Assembly (NCBI GenBank): GCA_044227095.1
Contig: JBGAFV010000001.1
Location: 744,001-808,000 of the forward strand
Source: JACMLD01 sp044227095
Lineage (GTDB): Bacteria > Bacteroidota > Bacteroidia > Chitinophagales > Chitinophagaceae
Length of the DNA stretch: 64,000 bases
Direction: 5' to 3'
In this document: in pieces, positions 55,025-63,571 of the stretch
Layout of the letters: every line of letters begins with the position of its first letter
Numbering within the stretch: position 1 is the stretch's first letter
Translations under genes and position numbers: made by a program
The notes under the pieces: generated by a model
The model's input: the letters and a program-made list of their open reading frames with translations, nothing else
Told to the model about the DNA's origin: nothing
Database searches by the model: none

Positions 55025-56044
55025 ATGGCAATAAGATTCGACTTTGTACATTCAGAAAAACCTGAACCACACCGTAGCCGTACCAAACAAATTTTACAGG
55101 AGCATCCGGAGATGCGTCAACTGATCGGTAAAAATCCCAATACCTTTTTTGTTATTGTTGGTATTGTTGCCTTCCAGGTAGTAATGGCGTGGTTACTAAA
55201 AGATCAATCCTGGTGGTTGGTTGTTGGTGCTGCTTATTTGCTTGGTGCTTTTGCAGACCATGCGTTGTTTGTAATGATACATGAATGTGCGCATCACCTG
55301 CTTTTTAAAAATCGTGCAGCAAATCGTTGGGCCGGCATACTGGCTAATCTGCCACAACTTTTTCCAAGTTCTATTTCGTTTGAGCGTTATCATATAAAAC
55401 ACCACTCCTTCCAGGGTGTGCATGAACTGGATGCAGATTTGCCAAACAAATGGGAAGCAAAGCTTATCAATAATTATTTTATCGGAAAAGTATTATGGCT
55501 TTTGTTTTATCCCATCTTTCAGTTATTCCGTATTTCACGCCTTAAAGAAATAAAACCTGTGGATGCCTGGGTAGTTGCCAATTTTGCAATGGAAGCATTG
55601 TTTATTGCAGCTATCTGTTACTTTTTTGGATTGAAAGCAATTCTGTACCTGCTGTTCAGTTTCTTTTTCTCTATAGGCCTTCACCCGCTTGGCGCCCGCT
55701 GGATACAGGAACATTATCTTACCAGTGGAGAAGAACAGGAAACGCATAGCTATTATGGCATTTTAAATACTGTTGCATTTAATGTGGGTTATCATAACGA
55801 GCATCACGATTTTCCATCTATTCCATGGAACAAATTGCCACAGGTAAGATCAACTGCAGGAAGTTTTTATAATTCACTGCAATATCATACATCATGGACA
55901 AAATTATTTTTCCGCTTTTTGTTCGATAAGGAAATTTCTCTTTTCTCTCGTGTAATAAGAAAAGAAAGAGGAAAAGTAAAACTTACAGATATTTCCATTC
56001 CAGACAGGGATATAATAGAAAACAGGGAGGCGGTAGCCCAGTAA
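55025..56044 (+). CDS. Fatty-acid desaturase resembling dihydroceramide delta-4 desaturase (DEGS)
   Basis: This 339-residue integral membrane desaturase has the three His boxes HECAHH (86-91), HIKHH (123-127) and HNEHH (257-261). Away from the boxes it follows human DEGS1 closely from memory: N-terminal FDFVHSEKPEPHRSRTKQIL, NRWAGILANLPQLFPSSISF, GLHPLGARWIQEHY, ETHSYYGILNTVAFNVGYHN and DFPSIPWNKLPQVR. DEGS enzymes insert a 4,5-trans double bond into dihydroceramide. Sphingolipids occur in Bacteroidota, so a ceramide substrate is plausible, but a different acyl or lipid substrate is not excluded. An acyl-CoA ligase gene converges downstream. Confidence 0.85.
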   Translation: MAIRFDFVHSEKPEPHRSRTKQILQEHPEMRQLIGKNPNTFFVIVGIVAFQVVMAWLLKDQSWWLVVGAAYLLGAFADHALFVMIHECAHHLLFKNRAANRWAGILANLPQLFPSSISFERYHIKHHSFQGVHELDADLPNKWEAKLINNYFIGKVLWLLFYPIFQLFRISRLKEIKPVDAWVVANFAMEALFIAAICYFFGLKAILYLLFSFFFSIGLHPLGARWIQEHYLTSGEEQETHSYYGILNTVAFNVGYHNEHHDFPSIPWNKLPQVRSTAGSFYNSLQYHTSWTKLFFRFLFDKEISLFSRVIRKERGKVKLTDISIPDRDIIENREAVAQ

Positions 56045-56066
56045 ACTGTTTATTCAGGTATAATTT

Positions 56067-56099
56067 AAAAGATTCCGGTAAAACGGAACCTTTTCTTTT
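56067..56099 (+). terminator. Terminator after the desaturase
   Basis: The arms AAAAGATTCCG and CGGAACCTTTT pair with one mismatch and are followed by a T-rich tract. Confidence 0.7.
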
Positions 56100-56127
56100 T
56101 AACTAACTTTTTATCTGGAGTTTCTTA

Positions 56128-56208
56128 AACCACAGGGTCACAGAAACAACTGTGTTGCACAGAGAATTGCCTTCTGTGCATGTTTTTGTCCTTCGTGTCA
56201 CCGTGGTT
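56128..56208. repeat. Foldback repeat, ends AACCAC...GTGGTT
   Basis: An 81-bp imperfect inverted repeat. The left AACCACAGGGTCACAG pairs with the right end (reverse complement AACCACGGTGACACGAAG). An inner stem TGCACAGA/TCTGTGCA is perfect over 8 bp. It lies between the convergent desaturase and ligase genes. Related AACCAC-type sequences start at about 39834 and 61683. Confidence 0.6.
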
Positions 56209-56218
56209 ATCAAACGCG

Positions 56219-57994
56219 TTAAGCATAAATTCTTTCAATTGCATCCCTGTATTTTTCCATTACCACTTTTCTTTTGATGCTCATCTTTGGCGTCATTTCA
56301 CCTGTATCTATACTCCATTCATGTTCCAGCAATTGAAATTTTTTAATCTGCTCTACATGGTTAAAGAATTTATTGAAACTTTCCACCAATTCTTTATACA
56401 TCGCTATTACAGCAGGGTTATGTATAATTTCTTCGTTGGTGGTATAGCCAATATTATTTTGCCTGCACCAGTCTTTTAAATTAGGAAATGACGGTACAAT
56501 AAGTGCTCCTACAAATTTTCGCTCAGAACCTACAACCATTACCTGTTCAACGTACATAGATTCCTTCAACTTGTTTTCTATAGGCAATGGGGCTACATAT
56601 TTTCCGCCGCTTGTTTTAAACAATTCTTTTTTACGATCCGTAATTTTCAGGAATTCCCCGTCCTGTACGCCAATATCACCAGTGTGGTACCACTCGCCGC
56701 TCATTGCTTCTGCGGTTAAATCGGGCCTTTTATAATAACCCATCATAACGTTAGGGCCTTTGCATAATATTTCTCCGTCTTCAGCAATCTTTACTTCCAC
56801 ATTTTTTATTAATGGACCTACTGTTCCAAATTTGCGATCTGCTTCATTAAACCGATTTACACTAATCACTGGCGATGTTTCTGTAAGTCCATACCCTTCC
56901 ATTATCGGAATTTTGGCTGCAGTAAAAATGCGTATCAATCTTACCTGGCAGGCAGCGCCGCCAGTTACAATACATACAAGGTTATTTCCTAATCCCTCTC
57001 TCCATTTGCTGAAAATTAATTTATTGGCAAGTGCCAGTTGCATATTGTACCAGAAGCCCTGGTTTTTGTTGATCTCAAATTTTTCTGCAAGAGAATGCGC
57101 CCAGAAAAATAATTTCTTTTTTGCGCCAGTAAGCTCATTGCCTTTAATCATAATCCTGTCGTACACTTTTTCCAGTAATCGCGGAACTGTTGTAAACAGG
57201 TTAGGTTTTACTTCCTTAAGGTTATCCCCAATTGTATCAAGGCTTTCTGCATAATAAACTGATGTGCCCCTGAACAGGTACAGGTAAGTAACCATTCTTT
57301 CAAAAATATGATTGAGCGGTAAAAAACTTAATGCACGCAAATACTCTCCCGGTGGAAAACATGGCATACTGTCAATAACATTGCTCAATATATTTTTATG
57401 GCTCAGCATTACGCCTTTTGGTGTGCCTGTTGTACCAGAAGTATAAATTATTGTAGCAAGATCTTCATATCCAATTTTCCCTGAAATAGATTTAATACTT
57501 GCAATTGAATCTACAGTAGAAGCATTCATTACTTCTTTCCAGTGACGGGCATTTGTTACATGTTCAAAAGAAAAGATTTCTTTAACAGAAGGAAGCCTGT
57601 CTTTTATGCTCATTACTTTATGATAGCCGTCTTCATCATTTACAAAAACCATTTTCACCTGGGCATCATTCAGCACAAACTCAAGTTCGTTTATATTAAT
57701 GGTAGGATAAACCGGTGTTAGCACCGCACCAATTTGCTGCACTGCAAGATCAAGCATAATCCATTCGGGTCGGTTTTTACAAAGTATTGCTATTTTGTCC
57801 CTGCCTGCATCCGTCATATCTCCGCAGCTAATACCCATATTAATAAGGCCGCCTGCGAGTTTATCTGTAATCTCCTTTACTTCCTGCGTACTGTAAGTGC
57901 GCCATTTACCGCTTTCCTTAGCAGCCAGCATATCTGGAGATGGCTTTTGCTGCAAGTGATATTCAATACAATCAAATAATCTTTTTGGCTCCAT
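56219..57994 (-). CDS. Long-chain fatty acid-CoA ligase (AMP-binding)
   Basis: The 591-residue enzyme has the P-loop IIYTSGTTGTPKGVMLSH, the A5 motif EGYGLTETSPVIS, the A7 motif YHTGDIG and the A8 region DRKKELFKTSGGKYVAP with the terminal lysine region. It is the usual length for bacterial long-chain acyl-CoA synthetases. It activates fatty acids for lipid synthesis or degradation, and its position opposite the desaturase suggests a lipid context. It is peripheral at the inner membrane. Confidence 0.95.
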   Translation of the reverse strand: MEPKRLFDCIEYHLQQKPSPDMLAAKESGKWRTYSTQEVKEITDKLAGGLINMGISCGDMTDAGRDKIAILCKNRPEWIMLDLAVQQIGAVLTPVYPTININELEFVLNDAQVKMVFVNDEDGYHKVMSIKDRLPSVKEIFSFEHVTNARHWKEVMNASTVDSIASIKSISGKIGYEDLATIIYTSGTTGTPKGVMLSHKNILSNVIDSMPCFPPGEYLRALSFLPLNHIFERMVTYLYLFRGTSVYYAESLDTIGDNLKEVKPNLFTTVPRLLEKVYDRIMIKGNELTGAKKKLFFWAHSLAEKFEINKNQGFWYNMQLALANKLIFSKWREGLGNNLVCIVTGGAACQVRLIRIFTAAKIPIMEGYGLTETSPVISVNRFNEADRKFGTVGPLIKNVEVKIAEDGEILCKGPNVMMGYYKRPDLTAEAMSGEWYHTGDIGVQDGEFLKITDRKKELFKTSGGKYVAPLPIENKLKESMYVEQVMVVGSERKFVGALIVPSFPNLKDWCRQNNIGYTTNEEIIHNPAVIAMYKELVESFNKFFNHVEQIKKFQLLEHEWSIDTGEMTPKMSIKRKVVMEKYRDAIERIYA

Positions 57995-58111
57995 TTTATT
58001 GCAATCGTTAATTGTTTTATTAAATGCTGTAGAGCAGCCTTTTGCTATAGCGGTTAAAAAATAAAATTTTAACTCGTATCACCCTGCTGAAATTAAATAA
58101 AAAAGCAGGAA

Positions 58112-58139
58112 TAAAAAAGCCCGGCATATAAACCGGGCT
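58112..58139 (-). terminator. Terminator after the TPR protein
   Basis: The stem AGCCCGG/CCGGGCT has an 8-nt loop, followed on the minus strand by six T. Confidence 0.85.
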
Positions 58140-58163
58140 GATTATTGTTAAAGTTAGTTATTA

Positions 58164-59177
58164 TTATTTTGCACTCTGGTAATACTGCCCGGGCGGTAAT
58201 TTAAAAAGACGGCTGCTTTGTACTGTAGTAAATTGTTTATACTCTGTGCTGTGTGTGCTTGTCCATGTTTCAAATGCAGCAGGATTTTGAACGCTTCCAT
58301 ACAACCACTGGTTGTATGCATTAAAGCTACCTTCTTTTAATAGCTGGCGTTGGTAGTCGAATAATTTAAAAGGAAATTTGGAAGCATCTTTTTCAAACCA
58401 GTCAAGAATAAAACGAGTGCGTATCATTGTCAATGTTTCTGGTGTAATGCCTTTTTTTGCAAGATCAGATTGCCGGTTCATTGCAGCAAGATAAGCAGTC
58501 GCAAATTCATTTTTAGTATCCTGCCCTTTCATCATATCTGCATCAGTATACAATTTTTTATAGCCTTCCACCAGCAGATTTTTTATTTCTACAGTGCGGC
58601 GGCTATAGCTTTCCATGTTTACAAACATTTCACCGTAAATAAGGCTCCATGCTTTATCCCGTGTAAAATAATAATACTTGGCAGCATTGTAATAATTGCC
58701 GGTATAAGACGGATCTGCCTGTATACCGTGTTCCCATAATTTTATAGCACTATAATCTTGTTTTGCCCAGAGCAATTCTCCATAATCGCTCAACAATGGG
58801 CCACTATCCGGAAACGCTTTCAATCCTTTTTTATAAACCTTTTCTGCTTCTTTAGTATCATTAATTACTTTGTATAGCATTCCGCCCAACTGATACACTT
58901 CCACATCTGCATCTGGCCTTTCCAGCAAAGGCTTCATTACAGTTTGCATTTTAGGATAATCAGATTTCTGGTAGTAAGTCAGCGCAAGATCTTTGCTGAT
59001 GCTTAAATTATCCGGCTCCTGTGCATGCGCTTTATTCAATACAAGAACAGCATTGCTGTAATCTCCGTCTTTTATAAAATTATGCGCCGTTTCCTGTAAT
59101 GTTTTTGCATCCTGCGCATCAACGTTCATTAAGCCGGCAATTAAAAAACACGATAGTAATTGTGCAATCTTTTTCAT
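58164..59177 (-). CDS. Exported tetratricopeptide-repeat protein
   Basis: The 337 residues have a signal peptide (LMNVDAQ). TPR-like helix pairs are visible at 25-150 (AHNFIKDGDYSNAVLVLNKAHAQEPDNLSISKDLALTYYQKSDY; AEKVYKKGLKAFPDSGPLLSDYGELLWAKQDYSAI). The C-terminal half is helical and unassigned. It is likely a periplasmic scaffold protein. It lies 74 bp from the DUF1015 gene on the same strand. Confidence 0.8.
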   Translation of the reverse strand: MKKIAQLLSCFLIAGLMNVDAQDAKTLQETAHNFIKDGDYSNAVLVLNKAHAQEPDNLSISKDLALTYYQKSDYPKMQTVMKPLLERPDADVEVYQLGGMLYKVINDTKEAEKVYKKGLKAFPDSGPLLSDYGELLWAKQDYSAIKLWEHGIQADPSYTGNYYNAAKYYYFTRDKAWSLIYGEMFVNMESYSRRTVEIKNLLVEGYKKLYTDADMMKGQDTKNEFATAYLAAMNRQSDLAKKGITPETLTMIRTRFILDWFEKDASKFPFKLFDYQRQLLKEGSFNAYNQWLYGSVQNPAAFETWTSTHSTEYKQFTTVQSSRLFKLPPGQYYQSAK

Positions 59178-59251
59178 ACTGCCAAAGATAAAATTTTAGT
59201 GAAACTGGTTGTCCCGCTCATTTGTTAAAAACAGATTAGCAGGAGCCATTG

Positions 59252-60487
59252 CTATTCATATATAAGATGTGTCAGTAATCCATCACGCAATTTTGGTTCA
59301 AACCATGTGCTTTTAGGTGGCATTACATTGCCGCTGTCTGCAATATCAAACAATTGTGTAAGGCTTACAGGGTACAGACTGAATGCCACTTTCATTTCTC
59401 CGCTGTTTACCCTTTTTTCAAGTTCAGAAAGTCCGCGTATGCCGCCCACAAAATCAATGCGTTTATCTGTACGTTGATCTTTTATACCCAGTAATTTATC
59501 CAAAACTTTTTCTGAAAGAATGGTTACATCCAATACACCAATTGGGTCATTTGAATAACTTCCTTTTTTTGCAGTAAGCTTATACCAGTTTCCATCGAGG
59601 TACATGCCAAAGCTATGCAAAGCTTTAGGCTGATAAACAGTTTTGCCCACCAGTTCACAGTCAAAATCTTCCTGCAGTTTTTTGATAAAATCCGCAGCTG
59701 ATAAACCGTTCAAATCTTTTATAACACGGTTATAATCCATTATGTGCAATTGATTGCTAGGAAAAAGTGTAGTAAGAAAATAATCAGCCCCTTCTGTAGC
59801 AGCTGCGCCCAACGCTTTGCGCACTTTTGCAGCAGAAGCCGCACGGTGGTGACCATCTGCTATATATGTAAACGGAACTTTTGTTGTAAACAAATTTGTT
59901 ATGCTGTCAATTACTTTACTATCGTTTACTACCCAAATGGTATGTGCAATTTTATCGTCGGCCACAAAATCATATACCGGTTCATGTGTTTTTTTCCAGT
60001 TGTTTATCAGCGTATCAATTTCGTCTACATTTCTATAAGCAATAAATACATTACCGGTTTGTGCGCCACTTGTTTTTATATGATTAATACGATCCTGTTC
60101 TTTTTCGGGCCTGGTAAATTCGTGTTTTTTAATAATGTCGTTTTCATAATCATCAACAGTGCTGCCGCAAACAAGGCCTGTCTGGCTTCGTCCATTCATT
60201 ACCAATTGGTAAATGTATAAACAGGGTTTTAGTTCGCGGAACAAAATTTCTTTCCTGATGAATGCGTCAAGATTTTCTTTTGCCCTGTCGTAAACAGCTT
60301 GCGAGTGTATATCAATATTTTCAGGTAAATCCACTTCAGATTTTGTAATGTGCAAAAATGAATAGGCATTACCTTTTACTTCCTGCCTTGCTTCGGCAGA
60401 GTTCATTACATCATAAGGTGCTGATGCAAGTTTTGAAGCGAGTTCTGGTTTGGGCCTTAGTGCTTTAAACGGAACAATAGTTGCCAT
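59252..60487 (-). CDS. DUF1015 family protein
   Basis: The 411 residues start MATIVPFKALRPKPELASKLASAPYDVM, standard for DUF1015, and carry the ParB/sulfiredoxin-like motif IADGHHRAASA near residue 215. The family is widespread, with an unproven function. In Bacteroidota it often sits beside serC/serA, as here with serC 70 bp upstream. Confidence 0.93.
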   Translation of the reverse strand: MATIVPFKALRPKPELASKLASAPYDVMNSAEARQEVKGNAYSFLHITKSEVDLPENIDIHSQAVYDRAKENLDAFIRKEILFRELKPCLYIYQLVMNGRSQTGLVCGSTVDDYENDIIKKHEFTRPEKEQDRINHIKTSGAQTGNVFIAYRNVDEIDTLINNWKKTHEPVYDFVADDKIAHTIWVVNDSKVIDSITNLFTTKVPFTYIADGHHRAASAAKVRKALGAAATEGADYFLTTLFPSNQLHIMDYNRVIKDLNGLSAADFIKKLQEDFDCELVGKTVYQPKALHSFGMYLDGNWYKLTAKKGSYSNDPIGVLDVTILSEKVLDKLLGIKDQRTDKRIDFVGGIRGLSELEKRVNSGEMKVAFSLYPVSLTQLFDIADSGNVMPPKSTWFEPKLRDGLLTHLIYE

Positions 60488-60557
60488 GAATTGTTGATAT
60501 CGATTTTAATATTAAATACGTGAGGATTGCTGATTTTCTGATTGCGGTATTTATTGC

Positions 60558-61625
60558 TTAGCCTTTTCTCCTGGCAAAATCTTTCATTAAATCGGTTAGT
60601 TCTTTTACACTATCCATTTCCAAAGCATTGTACATAGATGCCCTGAAACCGCCAACAGTTCTGTGTCCTTTTATGCCCACCATTTCATTTTTCTTGCATT
60701 CTGCTAAAAACTCTTTCTCAAGTTCTTCATTATTCATTATCCAAACTGCATTCATCATACTCCTGTCTTCTTTTGCAACTTTGGGCGTAAATAATGGCAA
60801 TGCATCCAGTGTATCGTACATTAGTTTTGCCTTTGCATTGTTTATCTTTTCTATTGCAGCAACCCCACCTTGTTTTTTTAACCAATTTAAAGTAAGCATG
60901 CAAACATATATAGCAAACACAGGCGGCGTATTTAACATAGAACCATTTTCTATATGCGCCCTGTAATCCATCATAGAAGGCAGCTTACGGTTTATTTTGC
61001 CCAGTATATCTTTTTTAACAATTACCATGTTTACACCTGCAGCACCTATATTTTTTTGTGCGCCTGCATATATCAGTGCAAAACGGTTAAAATCCATTTC
61101 CCTGCTTAATATATCGCTGCTCATATCTGCTACCAGCGGCACGTTTGTATCCGGAATTGAATGCATCTGCGTGCCTTCTATTGTATTATTGGTAGTATAA
61201 TGAAAGTAAGTTGCATCTTCAGGTATAGTATAACCTTTGGGTATATAAGTATAATTTTTATCTTTTGATGAAGCCAGCAGGTTTACATTGCCAAATACTT
61301 TTGCTTCTTTAATTGCTTTTGAACTGAAGGTTCCGCAATCAAGATAAGCAGCTGTTGCATTATCATCCAGCAGGTTCATAGGCACCTGGAAAAATTGTGT
61401 AGAAGCGCCGCCATGCAAAAACAATACTTCATGGTCATTATCCAAATGCATGAGTTCTTTTGAAAGTGAAACAGCTTTATCAAGCACTTCCTGGAACATA
61501 GTAGTGCGATGCCCTATTTCTAAAATAGATAAACCAGAATTATTAAAATTGATAACTGCCTGGCTGGCCTGCTCAAATACTTCTTTTGGTAAAACACTGG
61601 GACCAGAATTGAAATTATGTACCAC
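60558..61625 (-). CDS. serC: Phosphoserine aminotransferase
   Basis: SerC makes 3-phosphoserine from 3-phosphohydroxypyruvate and glutamate in serine synthesis. The 355-residue enzyme starts at a GTG at 61625 (VHNFNSGPSVLPKEVFEQA); an in-frame stop just upstream leaves no ATG. Family landmarks are GLSILEIGHRT, LHGGASTQFFQVPMNLL, ADMSSDILSR and the PLP lysine Lys191 in AGAQKNIGAAG. It is cytoplasmic. The DUF1015 gene follows. The serA gene, often adjacent, is not in this position. Confidence 0.96.
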   Translation of the reverse strand: MVHNFNSGPSVLPKEVFEQASQAVINFNNSGLSILEIGHRTTMFQEVLDKAVSLSKELMHLDNDHEVLFLHGGASTQFFQVPMNLLDDNATAAYLDCGTFSSKAIKEAKVFGNVNLLASSKDKNYTYIPKGYTIPEDATYFHYTTNNTIEGTQMHSIPDTNVPLVADMSSDILSREMDFNRFALIYAGAQKNIGAAGVNMVIVKKDILGKINRKLPSMMDYRAHIENGSMLNTPPVFAIYVCMLTLNWLKKQGGVAAIEKINNAKAKLMYDTLDALPLFTPKVAKEDRSMMNAVWIMNNEELEKEFLAECKKNEMVGIKGHRTVGGFRASMYNALEMDSVKELTDLMKDFARRKG

Positions 61626-61747
61626 TGCTGCTGAATATTAATGTGTCAAAAAAAAAATTGAGTTGCAAAGGTAACTTAAATGAACCACAGAGACACAAGG
61701 AACACAGCGGTTTTAAAGAGATAATTTAAACTATAGAAATCATAATA

Positions 61748-62722
61748 TTACTCTTTGTGCTCATTACCATCTTGATGCGAAATCCACTGTAAATCAAGGT
61801 TTTCAAATTCTTTTATATCTTCTTCAGTAAATGTTTTACCGGAGAGTTCTTTTAAATCTGGCTGACCAGCGTTTACCCATGCAGTATACCAAAAGCTGGC
61901 TACTGCATAAATGGATTGACGCATCCTTCTTTCAGCCATTCCTTTCAAAACTGTATTGTATGCACGGGCATACGCAGATGAGTACTGCCGCACCAGTACA
62001 CCATTTCTTTCTTCAAAAGCAAAGCGCTGATCTGTTCCAAACTCAGCAGATAATCTCTTTTCAGCTTTTAGTACAGTATCCGCAGCTGCTGCACTTTCAT
62101 ACATGCGCTTCCAGATAAATGAAGCAGGATTAGCTATATAATCTGCTTTGCCAATAAAAAAATCCCACTCTTTTTCTGCAAGCAGTTCAGGCAAACGGCT
62201 TTCCCAAAAACCGTGAATGCCTACCTGGCCAGTCAATTGCCCATTATGATTGCTGCTGGCGTGCAAGGGCACATGTGCATCGGCAATATAATGACCGATT
62301 TCTGCAGACAGTTTTAAAATTTTAGTTTGATTTTTTTCTTTAAACGCAGCTGTAAGCCTGTGCATCATTGTTTGTATCCACCACGGCGCAATACCATGTG
62401 CAGCCAGTGTATCAGCAGAAAATTTTTTAACAGCGCTATCCCATTTTTGTGGCAGCACCGCAAAAGCATTTTTACCGTAATGATCAATATCAATGTAATG
62501 GCGCGGGCCTTCTTCGGCAACTGCATAGCGCCTTTTATCGGGATCAACTGCATGTTCAGTAAGAAAAGCAATATTGGGCTTATACAATACCAGCATTTCT
62601 GGTGGCAGTAAAAAAACAGCGTAGTAATTAATTTGTTTGTGGGCATAAAACCCCCAGCAGTAAGAAGTATGAAAACTCAATAAGAGAGTTAAGAAAAGCA
62701 ATAGCTTTTTACTAACAGTCAT
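61748..62722 (-). CDS. Zinc-dependent phospholipase C / S1-P1 nuclease-like exported enzyme
   Basis: The 324-residue protein has a signal peptide (1-22) whose cleavage would leave Trp23 at the mature N-terminus (WGFYAHKQINYY), a hallmark of this zinc enzyme fold. Metal-binding motifs follow: HYIDIDHYG, IGHYIADAHVPLHASSNH and GIHGFWESRLPE. The fold is shared by zinc phospholipases C and S1-P1 nucleases; the sequence does not decide between them for me. It is probably secreted to the periplasm. Confidence 0.85.
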   Translation of the reverse strand: MTVSKKLLLFLTLLLSFHTSYCWGFYAHKQINYYAVFLLPPEMLVLYKPNIAFLTEHAVDPDKRRYAVAEEGPRHYIDIDHYGKNAFAVLPQKWDSAVKKFSADTLAAHGIAPWWIQTMMHRLTAAFKEKNQTKILKLSAEIGHYIADAHVPLHASSNHNGQLTGQVGIHGFWESRLPELLAEKEWDFFIGKADYIANPASFIWKRMYESAAAADTVLKAEKRLSAEFGTDQRFAFEERNGVLVRQYSSAYARAYNTVLKGMAERRMRQSIYAVASFWYTAWVNAGQPDLKELSGKTFTEEDIKEFENLDLQWISHQDGNEHKE

Positions 62723-62765
62723 GAATAAGGTTTATTTGTGGTTTGGTTTCAACAATCATCATTTA

Positions 62766-63481
62766 GCACAAGGCTGCGCCCTGTGCTAATTATACTACGC
62801 CCTTTCAGGGCTTCACGTATAACCCCGGAGGGGTGTTGTATTCGTAGCGAAGGGTAGAGCCCTTCGCAAAAAAATTATCATCATCATTGCGCACAGTGCT
62901 GCACCCAGTGCTAATTATACTACGCCCTGTCAGGGCTTCACGTATAACCCCGGAGGGGGTGTTGTATTTGTAGCGAAGGATAAAAGCCCTTCCGCAAAAA
63001 AATTATCATCATCATTGCGCACCGGGCTAATTATACTACGCCCTTTCAGGGCTTCACGTATAACCCCGGAGGGGGTGTTGTATTTGTAGCGAAGGGTAAA
63101 GCCCTTCGCAAAAAAATTATCATCATCATTGCGCACCGGGCTGCACCCAGTGCTAATTATACTACGCCCTTTCAGGGCTTCACGCATAGCCCCGGAGGGG
63201 TGTTGTATTCGTAGCGAAGGGTAAAGCCCTTCGCAAAAAAATTATCATCATCATTGCGCACCGGGCTGCACCCAGTGCTAATTATACTACGCCCTGTCAG
63301 GGCTTCACGTATAACCCCGGAGGGGGTGTTGTATTCGTAGCGAAGGATAAAAGCCCTTCCGCAAAAAAATTATCATCATCATTGCGCACCGGGCTAATTA
63401 TACTACGCCCTTTCAGGGCTTCACGCATAGCCCCGGAGGGGTGTTGTATTCGTAGCGAAGGGTAAAGCCCTTCGCAAAAAA
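62766..63481. repeat. Six-copy tandem repeat with a 367-bp super-period
   Basis: The landmark CTAATTATACTACGCCCT occurs at 62786, 62911, 63027, 63153, 63278 and 63394. The steps are 125, 116, 126, 125 and 116 bp, so copies 1-3 and 4-6 repeat exactly every 367 bp. Each unit has three small dyads: GCCCTTTCAGGGC, ACCCCGGAGGGGT and GCGAAGGG...CCCTTCGC. It encodes no credible protein. It fills the gap between the phospholipase-like and DUF502 genes. Confidence 0.92.
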
Positions 63482-63493
63482 AGTTGCCACATG

Positions 63494-63524
63494 TACAACT
63501 GATAAACTGAGCGTAGCAACGATG
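63494..63524 (+). repeat. Copy 3 of the short interspersed motif ending CAACGATG
   Basis: The sequence runs from TACAACTGATAAACTGAGCG through TAGCAACGATG, matching the layout of 10689-10716 and the minus strand of 22567-22597. It borders the tandem repeat array. Confidence 0.35.
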
Positions 63525-63571
63525 ATCACATAAAAAACAAATGCTGATACCCAAATGCATTATTCACCCAT

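Noticed and set aside
62930..63560. Two minus-strand open frames (62930-63187, 63297-63560) encoding REALKGRSIISPVRNDDD-type peptides
   Set aside because: They are read straight through the tandem repeat units and repeat the same peptide; no start context, signal or family suggests a real gene.
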